From an uncultured Flavobacteriales bacterium (GTDB lineage: Bacteria; Bacteroidota; Bacteroidia; Flavobacteriales; Flavobacteriaceae), in NCBI GenBank assembly GCA_913058295.1, contig CAJXRD010000004.1, forward strand, positions 1 to 64,000: DNA of 64,000 nt, given 5' to 3'. The position numbers were made by a program, and so were the translations under genes. This document shows positions 26,375-35,382 of this stretch, piece by piece; the first letter of the stretch is position 1; each line of letters starts with the position of its first letter. Under the pieces are notes generated by a model. The model saw nothing but the letters and a program-made list of their open reading frames with translations, made no database searches and was not told where the DNA came from.

Positions 26375-26394
26375 TAAACAGACAAGTCTGTTTA
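26375..26394. promoter_or_regulatory. TetR operator upstream of the TetR gene
   Basis: Perfect palindrome with nine-base arms (taaacagac and gtctgttta) and a two-base centre, 27 to 46 bases before the regulator start. The same core occurs at 25741-25757 and 24906-24921. Confidence 0.75.
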
Positions 26395-26460
26395 TATTTA
26401 ACATTTATTTAACAAATATGATTTGGCTAACTGATTTGAGTTATGGTGTTTATAAATAAA

Positions 26461-26491
26461 AAAATCCCCAAGCTACAAGCAAGGGGATTTT
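26461..26491 (-). terminator. Terminator after tRNA-Phe
   Basis: Nine-base arms (26461-26469, aaaatcccc, with 26483-26491, ggggatttt), 13-base loop, followed on the minus strand by a T-run. It lies five bases past the 3' end of the tRNA. Confidence 0.8.
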
Positions 26492-26495
26492 AAGG

Positions 26496-26568
26496 TGGTG
26501 CCTCCAAGAATCGAACTAGGGACACATGGATTTTCAGTCCATTGCTCTACCAACTGAGCTAAGGCACC
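26496..26568 (-). tRNA. tRNA-Phe (anticodon GAA)
   Basis: 73 nucleotides forming a full cloverleaf: acceptor stem GGTGCCT/AGGCACC, D arm with AGCTCAGTTGGTAGAGC, anticodon stem ATGGA/TCCAT around loop CTGAAAA (anticodon GAA), and T arm with GTTCGATTC. The discriminator is A, and CCA is not encoded. It is transcribed on its own, with a promoter just upstream and a terminator just downstream. Confidence 0.95.
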
Positions 26569-26580
26569 TTTAACGGTGCG

Positions 26581-26610
26581 CAAATATAGAGCTATTTTAC
26601 ATTGTACAAA
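26581..26610 (-). promoter_or_regulatory. Promoter of tRNA-Phe
   Basis: On the minus strand, TTTG (26607-26610) and TATATTTG (26581-26588) are separated by 18 bases, an excellent match to the Bacteroidota primary sigma promoter (-33 TTTG, -7 TAnnTTTG). It ends 12 bases before the tRNA 5' end. Confidence 0.8.
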
Positions 26611-26686
26611 ACAATTTTTAAGAAAATATAATTTCTTTTGTAAATCTTTTAATACACAGTTAACAAAAGGATATAAATTCAAATTG

Positions 26687-26694
26687 TACATTTG
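26687..26694 (+). promoter_or_regulatory. Promoter -7 box before coaX
   Basis: TACATTTG matches TAnnTTTG exactly, 18 bases before the coaX ATG. A weak TTAA at 26660-26663 could serve as the -33 element. Confidence 0.55.
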
Positions 26695-26712
26695 CTTTTT
26701 TACTAAAATACG

Positions 26713-27447
26713 ATGAATTTAATTATAGATGTTGGAAATACTCTTGTAAAACTAGCGGTATTTGATAACGAGTTACTTAGCCTTAAAGATAGTTGTTTGA
26801 AAGTAGATTTTTTATCTACCTTTCATAAGGTTTCTAATGCTTATCCCAATATAAAAAAGGTTTTGGTATCATCAGTAGGGAATTTTTCTGAAGGGGAACT
26901 ATTAGAAATAAAAAATAAATACAAGGTTTTTGTATTAACCTATAAAGGTTCCATACCCTTTAAAAACAATTACGCGTCTCCAAATACTCTAGGTGTAGAT
27001 CGTATTGCTTTAGTAAGCGCTGCAGCAATTCAATATCCAAATAAAAATGTGTTAATTATTGACGCTGGAAGTTGCATTACTTATGATTTTTTAAACTCAG
27101 ATAATCAATACTTAGGAGGAGCAATTTCTCCAGGACTAACTATTAGATATAAATCATTAAACAGATTCACTGAAAAACTACCATTATTAGACCCTAAAAA
27201 GCCAAATTATTTTATCGGTGATACCACAGATAGTTCTATCCATGTTGGTGTTATGCAGGGGGTTATAAATGAAATAGATGGGTTTATTACTCTATATAAA
27301 GAAAAACATAAAGAATTAACAATAATTTTAACAGGAGGAGACGCTCATTACTTGCTAGATAGCTTAAAAAATGACATCTTTGCGTCCTCTAATTTTTTAT
27401 TAGAAGGGTTAAATTACTTATTAGAACATAATAAAGATACATGTTAA
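26713..27447 (+). CDS. coaX: Type III pantothenate kinase
   Basis: 244 residues, full length for the type III enzyme. It starts with the phosphate-binding loop IDVGNTLVKLAVFD, then has TLGVDRIALVSAA and the Asp-containing LIIDAGSCITYDFL with GGAISPGL. CoaX phosphorylates pantothenate, the first step of CoA synthesis, in the cytoplasm. Its last bases overlap the next gene by seven. It is the first gene of a long rightward run of envelope genes. Confidence 0.92.
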   Translation: MNLIIDVGNTLVKLAVFDNELLSLKDSCLKVDFLSTFHKVSNAYPNIKKVLVSSVGNFSEGELLEIKNKYKVFVLTYKGSIPFKNNYASPNTLGVDRIALVSAAAIQYPNKNVLIIDAGSCITYDFLNSDNQYLGGAISPGLTIRYKSLNRFTEKLPLLDPKKPNYFIGDTTDSSIHVGVMQGVINEIDGFITLYKEKHKELTIILTGGDAHYLLDSLKNDIFASSNFLLEGLNYLLEHNKDTC

Positions 27448-28682
27448 AGCAAATAATATTTGCAGTAATGCTATTAATTACTGGAGTTTCTATAGCACAA
27501 AATGGGACCACATCACCTTATTCATATTTTGGAATCGGGGAACAAAAATTTAAGGGAACCGCTGAAAATAGGTCCATGGGAGGTCTGAGTGTTTATTCAG
27601 ATAGTATTCATTTAAACTTTCAGAATCCAGCAAGTGTTGCCAAATTACAATTGGTAAATTATGCAGTGGCTGGGAGTTATAAGTATGTTACTCAAAGTAC
27701 AGAAACAGAAGAACAAAATGCAACAGCTACTTCATTAGACTATATAGCAATTGGGATACCAATGGGTAGGTTTGGGGTTAGTTTTGGTTTGTTGCCATAT
27801 ACGACAGTAGGTTATAAGTTGGAATCTGAAAACGAGGAAACGATAAGTCAATATACTGGTACTGGAGGTTTGAATAAAGTTTTTATGGCATTTGCATATC
27901 AATTTACACCGAATTTCACTTTTGGAATAGATGCGAATTATAATTTTGGAAATACTGAAAAGAAAACATTTGTAGATGAAGTGGGTAATCAATTTGGTAC
28001 CAGAGAAGTTTTAAGGTCAGATTTAAAGGGATTCAGTTTTAATTTTGGAGCGGAATATATTTTTAAACTAAATGATTATTTACAATTAACTACTTCAGCT
28101 ACTTATTCTCCTGCAACTAGCTTTAAGGCAGATGGAGAAAGAAGTCTATCTACAACAATATTGACTGATAATGGAACTGCAATACCTGTAGATACTAGAG
28201 TTACATATTTAGATGGTTTAGATATTAAGTTTCCATCCCAATTTACAATTGGTGGAGGAATAGGAACTTCGAAAGATTGGTTTATTGGAGCGCAATATTC
28301 TAATGTTAAAATGAGTAATTTTAACGATCCTCTATTAAATGTTGGAACTATAGAGTTTATGGATGCTAATAGATATAGAATAGGTGGTTTTTTTATTCCC
28401 AACTATAATTCTATTAGTAGTTACTGGCATAGAGTAGTTTATAGAGCTGGAGCACGCTATGAAGAAAACGGATTTAATGTTGCTGGAGAGGATATAAATG
28501 AGTTTGGCATATCTTTTGGAGTTGGTTTACCTGTCGGGAGGTTTTATTCTAATCTAAATTTAGGTTTTGAAATAGGTTCTAGAGGGACAACAAACAATGG
28601 CTTGGTAAAAGAAAACTTTTTTAATACCTTTATAAGCCTCTCTCTTAACGATAAATGGTTTGAAAAAAGATATATAGATTAA
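27441..28682 (+). CDS. Outer-membrane beta-barrel protein, FadL/OmpP1-like
   Basis: 413 residues with a signal peptide (to GVSIAQ) followed by repeated barrel strands. Early motifs SYFGIGEQKFKGTAENRSMGGLSVYSDS and LNFQNPASVAKL recall the FadL/PorV-type opening seen in many Bacteroidota outer-membrane proteins. The function may be hydrophobic solute transport or a structural role; I cannot tell. The order coaX, barrel, TPR protein, lptC appears as an operon here. Confidence 0.7.
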   Translation: MLKQIIFAVMLLITGVSIAQNGTTSPYSYFGIGEQKFKGTAENRSMGGLSVYSDSIHLNFQNPASVAKLQLVNYAVAGSYKYVTQSTETEEQNATATSLDYIAIGIPMGRFGVSFGLLPYTTVGYKLESENEETISQYTGTGGLNKVFMAFAYQFTPNFTFGIDANYNFGNTEKKTFVDEVGNQFGTREVLRSDLKGFSFNFGAEYIFKLNDYLQLTTSATYSPATSFKADGERSLSTTILTDNGTAIPVDTRVTYLDGLDIKFPSQFTIGGGIGTSKDWFIGAQYSNVKMSNFNDPLLNVGTIEFMDANRYRIGGFFIPNYNSISSYWHRVVYRAGARYEENGFNVAGEDINEFGISFGVGLPVGRFYSNLNLGFEIGSRGTTNNGLVKENFFNTFISLSLNDKWFEKRYID

Positions 28683-28701
28683 TAGTATAAAAATTAATAA
28701 G

Positions 28702-30066
28702 ATGAAAATGAAATTGACTTTACTAATAGCTGTTTTGGTTGTTGGATTCGGAAGTAAAATGAGTGCACAAGCACCTAGTGATTGTTATGCAACACTTTCT
28801 TTATTTGTAGAGCCAGCAAAGGCGAAAAATTATAACGGAGCATTACCTCATTATGAAAAAGTGATTACTGAATGCCCGAAATTTAGTTTGGCAACCTATC
28901 AATATGGTACAAAAATGTTTGCGCATTTTGTGAAGAATGGTGATAAATCTAAAGTAAATGATTTAATTAAATCTTACGAGGATAGAATGGCATACTTTCC
29001 TAATAAAACAAAAAAAGGAAAAACTTTAGCATCTATTGCTCAGGTAAAGTATGATAATAAGATTGGTACTAAAATGCAGCAGTTTTTAGCATTCGATAAT
29101 GCTTATAAGGAAGATTCAAAATCTTTTACAAGTCCGAAGAGTTTGTATACATACTTTTCACTTGCAGTAGATTTAAATAAATCTGGTGAAAAAGACATTG
29201 AAGAAGTTTTTGAATTTTATGAAGTAGTGTTAGTGAAAATTGTTACTGAAGAATCAGCATTAGCAACAAAATTAACAGCATTACTTGAGAAACAAGAGAC
29301 TGGAGTTAAGTTATCTTCAAAGGAAGAGAAAAAGTTAAAAGGTTACGAAAAAAACCTTAAAGCTTATGGGCAAGTAAAAGGAAGTGTAGAAGGTAAATTG
29401 GGTAACCTTGCAGATTGTGATAACCTTATTCCTCTTTATAACAAAAACTTTGAAGAAAAGAAGGAGAATCTAAAATGGGTTAAAAAGGCAGCAAGAATGA
29501 TGTCTTATAAAGAATGTACAGAAGATGCATTGTTTATTAAATTGGTTGAACAATTAGATAAATTAGAACCTTCTGCAGATACTAAGCTTTATTTAAGTCA
29601 GTTGGAAAGAAACAAAGGAAATATTTCTAAATCTATTGATTATCTAAAAGAATCTGCTGAAATGCAAGAGAATCCGCTTAGAAAAGCGAGAATGTATTTT
29701 AGAATTGGAGAATTGAAAAGAAAACAAGGTAGTTTTAGTTCTGCAAGAACTTATTATAATAAAGCTTTAAAATTTGACCCTTCATTTGGGAGATCTTATT
29801 TGAGAATAGCTCTAATGTATTCTAAAAGCTCTAACGACTGTGGTTCTTCAATCTTTGAGAAAAGAGCTGTTAATTGGTTAGCGGCAAATATGGCGGATAG
29901 AGCAGCTCGTTTAGATGCATCTATCGCTTCAGAAGCAAAAAAAGCAGCAAGTAGTTATAGACAAAGAGCTCCTAGTAAAAGCGATATATTTTCTGATGGA
30001 ATGTCAGGGAAAACTATTAGTTTTAACTGCTGGATAGGTGGGAGTGTTAAGGTTCCAAACCTATAA
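28702..30066 (+). CDS. Exported TPR-repeat protein
   Basis: 454 residues with a signal peptide ending in SAQA. TPR-like helical repeats at both ends: NYNGALPHYEKVITECPKFSLATYQYG near the start, and GNISKSIDYLKESAEMQENPLRKARMYFRIGELKRKQGSFSSARTYYNKAL near residues 310-365. A lysine-rich middle could form a coiled coil. It is probably a periplasmic scaffold. Spacing to the neighbours is 20 and 13 bases, so it shares the transcript of the envelope genes. Confidence 0.8.
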   Translation: MKMKLTLLIAVLVVGFGSKMSAQAPSDCYATLSLFVEPAKAKNYNGALPHYEKVITECPKFSLATYQYGTKMFAHFVKNGDKSKVNDLIKSYEDRMAYFPNKTKKGKTLASIAQVKYDNKIGTKMQQFLAFDNAYKEDSKSFTSPKSLYTYFSLAVDLNKSGEKDIEEVFEFYEVVLVKIVTEESALATKLTALLEKQETGVKLSSKEEKKLKGYEKNLKAYGQVKGSVEGKLGNLADCDNLIPLYNKNFEEKKENLKWVKKAARMMSYKECTEDALFIKLVEQLDKLEPSADTKLYLSQLERNKGNISKSIDYLKESAEMQENPLRKARMYFRIGELKRKQGSFSSARTYYNKALKFDPSFGRSYLRIALMYSKSSNDCGSSIFEKRAVNWLAANMADRAARLDASIASEAKKAASSYRQRAPSKSDIFSDGMSGKTISFNCWIGGSVKVPNL

Positions 30067-30079
30067 GGATGTAAGGAAT

Positions 30080-30652
30080 ATGGTAATATTCAGATATATG
30101 ATTAAAAGCGTGATGGCAATTGTTTTTGTTGTCACGCTTTTTTCATGTGAAGGAAATTATAAGAATATTCAAAAAATGAATTTAAAAGATGAAGCTCCAG
30201 TTGCTGTAGGTAAAAAAATAAATTTAAAATATACAGATTCTGGGAAAGTTACAGTGAACTTGTTAGCTCCATTATTACTAGACTATTCTAATTATGAATT
30301 TCCTTATCAAGAGTTTCCAGAAGGGATTGTTTTGTACTTTTGGGAAGAAGATAAAAAAAGTGTAATTACTGCAGATTATGCTATTAAATACGAATTGACC
30401 AATATGGTAGATTTACGGGATAATGTAAAAATTATTACTAAAGATAGCATTGTGTTAAATGCAAAGCAATTGTATTGGGATCAGAAAAACGAATGGTTAT
30501 TTACAGATCAAGATTATACTATTAAATTCGCAGATGGCTCTTATAATGATGGAGCCCAATTTGATTCTAGTCAGGATTTCACTATATTTTTATCTCGAAA
30601 AAACGAGGGAGTACAATTTATTGATAAAAAAGAAACAACAAATGGGAACTAA
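30080..30652 (+). CDS. lptC: LptC-like LPS-export lipoprotein
   Basis: About 190 residues. A short hydrophobic start ending in TLFSC is a lipobox, and the rest is the beta-jellyroll pattern of LptC (NLLAPLLLDYSNYEFPYQEFPEGIVLYFWEED, then VDLRDNVKIITKDSIVLNAKQLYWDQKNEWLFTD). LptC links LptB2FG to LptA in LPS transport. Starts at 30080 and 30098 are both possible; the frame's earlier ATG at 30038 overlaps the TPR gene and is unlikely. The stop overlaps the next small gene by 11 bases. Confidence 0.75.
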   Translation: MVIFRYMIKSVMAIVFVVTLFSCEGNYKNIQKMNLKDEAPVAVGKKINLKYTDSGKVTVNLLAPLLLDYSNYEFPYQEFPEGIVLYFWEEDKKSVITADYAIKYELTNMVDLRDNVKIITKDSIVLNAKQLYWDQKNEWLFTDQDYTIKFADGSYNDGAQFDSSQDFTIFLSRKNEGVQFIDKKETTNGN

Positions 30653-30842
30653 AATTTACCGTCTTTTTGAATATGCTTATATTGTAATGGCAATCTTGTC
30701 GATTTATATTACATTAACTAATTGGGGAGTGGATAATAATAAAGCATATTTATTTGCTTTCTTTACAATTGTCGCTATTTTTATGTTTTTCTTTAAAAGA
30801 AATTTTAGGAAAAAAATTGAGGGACGAAAAGATAACGAGTAA
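30642..30842 (+). CDS. Small membrane protein between lptC and the CorC-like gene
   Basis: 66 residues with two predicted helices: EYAYIVMAILSIYITLTNW and AYLFAFFTIVAIFMFFFKRN, ending in a basic tail (RKKIEGRKDNE). The start overlaps the end of lptC and it is followed 22 bases later by the CorC-like gene, which argues for a real gene. The longer open frame back to 30459 is out of phase with lptC, so it is not used. Function unknown. Confidence 0.7.
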   Translation: MGTKIYRLFEYAYIVMAILSIYITLTNWGVDNNKAYLFAFFTIVAIFMFFFKRNFRKKIEGRKDNE

Positions 30843-30864
30843 TTGTTTTGTACAAAACTTTTTT

Positions 30865-32118
30865 ATGGATTATAGTATCACCATCATAATAAGTATGTTG
30901 ATTCTTTCCGCCTTTTTTTCAGGGATGGAAATTGCTTTTATTTCTTCGAATAAAGTACATATTGCTATTGAAAAAAAACAGAATAATTTTCTTGCAAAAA
31001 TTCTCCAAAAAATAACGAATAGGCCATCAAAATTTATTGCTACGATGCTTATTGGTAATAATATAGCTCTTGTAGTTTACGGGCTTTTTATGGGAGATTT
31101 GTTAATGAAATACATACCTCTTGAAGGTTTCTCTGCATTGTTTGTTCAAACGGTAATCTCGACTTTGGTAATTTTGCTTACCGCAGAGTTTTTGCCAAAA
31201 GTATTTTTTCAAATCTATGCCAATAAGTTGGTGAAATTTTTTGCCTTACCAGCTTACTTTTTTTATATTCTTTTCTCTTTTGTATCTGAATTTGTTATTT
31301 GGATTTCAGATAAAGTACTTAAGCTTCTTTTTAAAACGGAAGGAGATACAGTTCAATTAAGTTTTAGTAAAATAGAATTGGGTAATTACATTACCGAACA
31401 GATGGAAACCGTTAAAACGGAAGATGAAGTAGATAGTGAAATTCAAATATTTAAAAATGCTTTGGATTTTGCAGAAGTAAAATCACGAGAAATATTAATT
31501 CCCCGTACCGAAGTTATTGCGGTAAATATAGAAATATCTCCTAAAGAATTAAGTGAAATTTTCACCAAAACTGGACTTTCAAAAATATTGGTTTATAAAG
31601 AAAATATCGATGATATATTAGGGTATGTACATTCTTTCGAGTTGTTTAAAAAACCAAAAAACATTAAGAATATATTAATTCCTGTTGTTTTTGTACCTGA
31701 AACCATTCTTATTAAGGATGTATTAAATATTTTGACAAGAAAGAGAAAGAGTATTGCTGTAGTGATTGATGAATATGGAGGTACCTCTGGAATACTTACT
31801 GTAGAAGATATAATTGAAGAGTTGTTTGGTGAAATTGAAGATGAACATGATACTGTGGAATTAACAGAGACAAAAATTAATGATACTCATTTTATTTTTT
31901 CTGCTAGACTGGATGTTGATTATCTAAACGAAACTTACAAACTCAGTCTTCCAGAAAATGAAAATTACGAAACTTTAGGAGGAATGATTGTTAGTTTTAC
32001 TGAGGACATTCCTGAACAAAATGAAGTGATCGAAATTCAAGACGTATCCATTCAAATCTTAGAAGTTTCGGATACTAAAATTGAGTTAGTAGAAATAAAG
32101 GTCACAGATAAAGAATAG
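30865..32118 (+). CDS. Hemolysin/CNNM-CorC-type membrane protein (DUF21, CBS, CorC domains)
   Basis: 417 residues. DUF21 membrane part first (SAFFSGMEIAFISSNKVHI; TMLIGNNIALVVYGLFMG; LLTAEFLPKVFFQIYANKL), then two CBS domains (IPRTEVIAVNI; KSIAVVIDEYGGTSGILTVEDIIEELFGEIEDEHD), then a CorC_HlyC domain. These proteins are implicated in Mg2+/Co2+ efflux or membrane stress. The ATG at 30865 (MDYSITIIISM) is preferred over the frame's earlier one, which would overlap the small gene. Confidence 0.87.
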   Translation: MDYSITIIISMLILSAFFSGMEIAFISSNKVHIAIEKKQNNFLAKILQKITNRPSKFIATMLIGNNIALVVYGLFMGDLLMKYIPLEGFSALFVQTVISTLVILLTAEFLPKVFFQIYANKLVKFFALPAYFFYILFSFVSEFVIWISDKVLKLLFKTEGDTVQLSFSKIELGNYITEQMETVKTEDEVDSEIQIFKNALDFAEVKSREILIPRTEVIAVNIEISPKELSEIFTKTGLSKILVYKENIDDILGYVHSFELFKKPKNIKNILIPVVFVPETILIKDVLNILTRKRKSIAVVIDEYGGTSGILTVEDIIEELFGEIEDEHDTVELTETKINDTHFIFSARLDVDYLNETYKLSLPENENYETLGGMIVSFTEDIPEQNEVIEIQDVSIQILEVSDTKIELVEIKVTDKE

Positions 32119-32309
32119 ATTTTCAATAATTTATATATTTTTTCAAATTAACTTTTTTATAAAGCTGGGAAAATGGTATTTTCGCCCCCTATAAAATTGA
32201 AGAATCACTTTTTTAGTCTTGATTTGATTGATATAGAGACCAAAGGATTAATAAAACACTTTTCGATTTAAAATAAATTATTCGTTAAGGAGCATAAAAT
32301 AGATTTTAG

Positions 32310-34391
32310 ATGGCAATATTAAACAGTATTAGAAAAAGAGGGATTTTCCTTATTATTATTATAGCAATGGCACTTTTTGCATTTGTATTGAGTGGTGTGT
32401 TAGGTAATGGGAGTAATACTCCAAAAGGAGAAAGTAATGTCGCAACGGTAAATGATGTGGATATAACTAGAGAGGACTTTATGCAAAAAGTAGAAGTAGC
32501 GCAAAGATCTCTTGGACCTAATAATGGAACAAACCAAGCAATGAATATTGTTTGGAACCGTGAATTACGTCGAGTTTTACTTGAAGAGCAATTTTTAGCT
32601 TTAGGTTTATCTGCTGAAAGAGAACAAATTAGTAATGCCTTAAGTATAAACTTAGCTAACAATCCAACATTTCAAGATAATGGGTTTTTTAGCGAAGCAA
32701 GAATGCAAGAATATATTGCTACTGCAAAAGCTTCTGCTGATGCAGGAGACAGACAAGCATATCAAGCTTGGTTAGATTTTGAGAAAAGCACAGCAATTTC
32801 AGTTTTAGAAAACAATTACTTTAATTTAGTAAAAGGTGGTTTGATTACAACTTTGGCTGAAGGAGAACAAGAATATCATTTTCAAAACGATAAAATCAAT
32901 ATTGAATTCGTTCAAGTGCCATATACAAAAATTGCTGATGCAGATGTTACAGTAACAAATGCAGAGATTGAAGCATACATTAGAGCTCATTCAAAAGATT
33001 TTGAAGTTGAGCCACAGGCAGATATTCAATATGTATCTTATAATGAAGATCCTTCAGAAGAAGATGTTGAAGCAGCTAAAGCTGATATTACAGAATTAGT
33101 TAGTGACTTAACTGCTACTAAAGATAATGTTGAATTTGTAAATGCAAATTCAGATGAAGTTTTTGTAGATAGATGGTGGTTTAAAAACACACTTCCAGAA
33201 GCTATCGCGGATACTTTATTTGCTATAGAAACTAATGATGTTTATGGACCTTATAAAGACGGAAGTAAATTTAATCTTTATAAAGTAATTGAATCTAGAC
33301 AAATGGCAGATTCAGCTAAAGCAAAACATATATTAATTAGATTTGAAGGATTGCAAACTGCACCTCAGGATATAGTTCGTGCTAAAGAAGATGCTAGAAT
33401 ATTAGCAGATAGTATATTGACGGTTGCTAAAAATGACAAAAGTAAATTTGAAAGTTTAGCGGCAACTTTTTCAGAAGATTTATCCAATAAAGATAAAGGT
33501 GGAGATTTAGGGTATTTTACTCCTGGTAGAATGGTGCCAGAATTCAACAACTTTGTATTTGATAATGATTCAGGGCATATTGGTATTGTAGAAACAAATT
33601 TTGGTTTTCATATTGTAGAAATAGAAGAATTAAAAAACGTTCAGGAAGTAATTAAATTAGCTTCTATAACTAAAAACATTGAGCCTTCAGAAAAAACAAT
33701 CAACGATGTATTTTCTAATGCTACTAAATTTGAAATCGCAGCGAATGATGGTGATTTTGACGAATTAGCTAAAGAAAATGGTGTTACTTCTAAGCCGGTT
33801 AATAAAATTGGTGAATTAGATGCAAACATTCCAGGTGTAGGTAATAATAGAAGTATTGTTACTTGGGCTTTTAATGAAGAAACGGAAATTGGGAATGTAA
33901 AAAGATTTAATGTCAATAATGGTTATGTAATTGCACAACTTACTAGAAGAAACCCTAAAGGCTTGAAAAGTATAGCTGAATCTTCTGCTACTGTTTCTCC
34001 AATTTTAAGAAATGAGAAAAAAGCAAAGAAAATAAGAGAATCTATATCTAGTTCAGATATTAGTGAAATTGCAACAAGTCAAGGTGTAACTGTAAAAACA
34101 GCTAGTGCAATAACCATGGCAAATCCAACTATCGCAGATGGAGGTACAGAGCCAAAAGTTATTGGTGCTGCTTTTGGAACTAAAGTAGGTGAAACTACTA
34201 AATTAATTGATGGTGATAATGGCGTTTATGTTGTTAGAGTTCTAGCAATTAATAATGCTCCAGAATTAGAAAATTATACTCCTTTTGCAAATCAATTAAA
34301 TGCTGCAACAGCACCTACAATTAATACTAATGTATTTAATGCTTTGAAGAATGCTGCTGATATAGAAGATAACAGAGCTGATTTTTACTAA
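32310..34391 (+). CDS. Periplasmic peptidyl-prolyl isomerase, PpiD-like (SurA N-terminal + PpiC)
   Basis: 693 residues. One N-terminal membrane helix (GIFLIIIIAMALFAFVLSGVL) anchors a SurA_N-like chaperone segment. A parvulin domain (KAKHILIRFEGLQ, then SNKDKGGDLGYFTPGRMVPEF, about residues 330-430) is followed by a second, degenerate PPIase-like region. PpiD helps proteins leaving the Sec translocon to fold. A 191-base gap separates it from the CorC-like gene, and it ends at a terminator shared with the GHMP kinase gene. Confidence 0.85.
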   Translation: MAILNSIRKRGIFLIIIIAMALFAFVLSGVLGNGSNTPKGESNVATVNDVDITREDFMQKVEVAQRSLGPNNGTNQAMNIVWNRELRRVLLEEQFLALGLSAEREQISNALSINLANNPTFQDNGFFSEARMQEYIATAKASADAGDRQAYQAWLDFEKSTAISVLENNYFNLVKGGLITTLAEGEQEYHFQNDKINIEFVQVPYTKIADADVTVTNAEIEAYIRAHSKDFEVEPQADIQYVSYNEDPSEEDVEAAKADITELVSDLTATKDNVEFVNANSDEVFVDRWWFKNTLPEAIADTLFAIETNDVYGPYKDGSKFNLYKVIESRQMADSAKAKHILIRFEGLQTAPQDIVRAKEDARILADSILTVAKNDKSKFESLAATFSEDLSNKDKGGDLGYFTPGRMVPEFNNFVFDNDSGHIGIVETNFGFHIVEIEELKNVQEVIKLASITKNIEPSEKTINDVFSNATKFEIAANDGDFDELAKENGVTSKPVNKIGELDANIPGVGNNRSIVTWAFNEETEIGNVKRFNVNNGYVIAQLTRRNPKGLKSIAESSATVSPILRNEKKAKKIRESISSSDISEIATSQGVTVKTASAITMANPTIADGGTEPKVIGAAFGTKVGETTKLIDGDNGVYVVRVLAINNAPELENYTPFANQLNAATAPTINTNVFNALKNAADIEDNRADFY

Positions 34392-34412
34392 TTAGTATTT
34401 CTGAAAATAAAT

Positions 34413-34448
34413 AAAAAAAGCCTCTTTTAATTAAAAGAGGCTTTTTTT
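34413..34448. terminator. Bidirectional terminator
   Basis: A 16-base inverted repeat (34413-34428 with 34433-34448) around AATT, with A/T runs on both sides. It separates the convergent ppiD-like and GHMP kinase genes, overlapping the latter's stop by two bases. Confidence 0.9.
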
Positions 34449-35382
34449 ATTTAATCATTTTATTAAATGGAATAATAGTGTCATACCCTTTATCTCTGAA
34501 GTATTTCATTTTTGAATTCTCTCCTGTTACTAAAATAAAATCTCCTCCCCAAGCGCCTAAACTTTTTATAGCTCCCGGATAATCTTTAAATAAAAGTTCT
34601 TTAATTGGTTTCAATTTAATAACACTCGAAATTAAACTTTCATGCTGTTCTATTAAGCTTTCTAATTCAAGAAGAGTATTACAGCCTATAAATTTTGTGG
34701 TAAGCTCACTAATCTTGTTCAAAATATTAGAATTATTTGAAATTTGCGATCGGTATTGTGCAATGCCTTCTCTACTGTTTTGTTTTTTATTTAAATGAAT
34801 AAAGAATAACTGATTGGTAAAGTTCCAGTTCAATTTTACTTTCTTTGAAACAGCTTTGTTGTTTTCTATGCTATATAATATGGGCTGATCATTTTGGGCG
34901 GAAGCAATATCGTATCCACTGCCACCAAAAGTTTTTTCTAATAAATTATAAGCATCTACTTTTGCCCAATTTGCAATATTATTGATTAATGTAGAGGAAG
35001 TGCCTAAGCCCCAATTTCTAGGGAAATTAAGTTTTGTTTCAATTTTATATCCTGTTTGTTTATTTAAAAAATCTGGATTTAATTGTTTTGTGGCATTTAA
35101 TATTTGAATTAAACGCTTTGTATAATCATCATCACTTGGGCTAGACTGTAGAACTTTATCTTTTGTAATCTCAAGGATATTTTCAAACCAAATGTTTCCT
35201 TTTTCATCCAAACTAGTCCAGATTAACTTTGGTTCTTCAATTTCTTCCACCGATAAAGATTGTCCGTATTTTGTTGGTATAGCAAATGATAAAGCGCCGT
35301 CTAAGACTACATATTCACCTGTTAATAATAACTTTCCGTTGCTGTAAAAATCTTGTTTCAAACTAGGAACGATTTTTTTCAA
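34447..35382 (-). CDS. GYDIA-family GHMP kinase (mevalonate pathway)
   Basis: 311 residues. The N-terminal GKLLLTGEYVVLDGA matches mevalonate-type GHMP kinases; the ATP loop GLGTSSTLINNIA lies about residues 126-138; the family-naming motif GGSGYDIASAQ follows. GYDIA kinases replace classical mevalonate or phosphomevalonate kinases in Bacteroidota. It overlaps the HMG-CoA reductase gene by 20 bases, so both act in making isoprenoids from HMG-CoA. The exact phosphorylation step is not shown by sequence. Confidence 0.85.
   Translation of the reverse strand: MKKIVPSLKQDFYSNGKLLLTGEYVVLDGALSFAIPTKYGQSLSVEEIEEPKLIWTSLDEKGNIWFENILEITKDKVLQSSPSDDDYTKRLIQILNATKQLNPDFLNKQTGYKIETKLNFPRNWGLGTSSTLINNIANWAKVDAYNLLEKTFGGSGYDIASAQNDQPILYSIENNKAVSKKVKLNWNFTNQLFFIHLNKKQNSREGIAQYRSQISNNSNILNKISELTTKFIGCNTLLELESLIEQHESLISSVIKLKPIKELLFKDYPGAIKSLGAWGGDFILVTGENSKMKYFRDKGYDTIIPFNKMIK

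Noticed and set aside
30459..30641. Longer start for the small membrane protein
   Set aside because: It would be translated fully inside lptC in another frame; the ATG at 30642 gives a clean two-helix protein.
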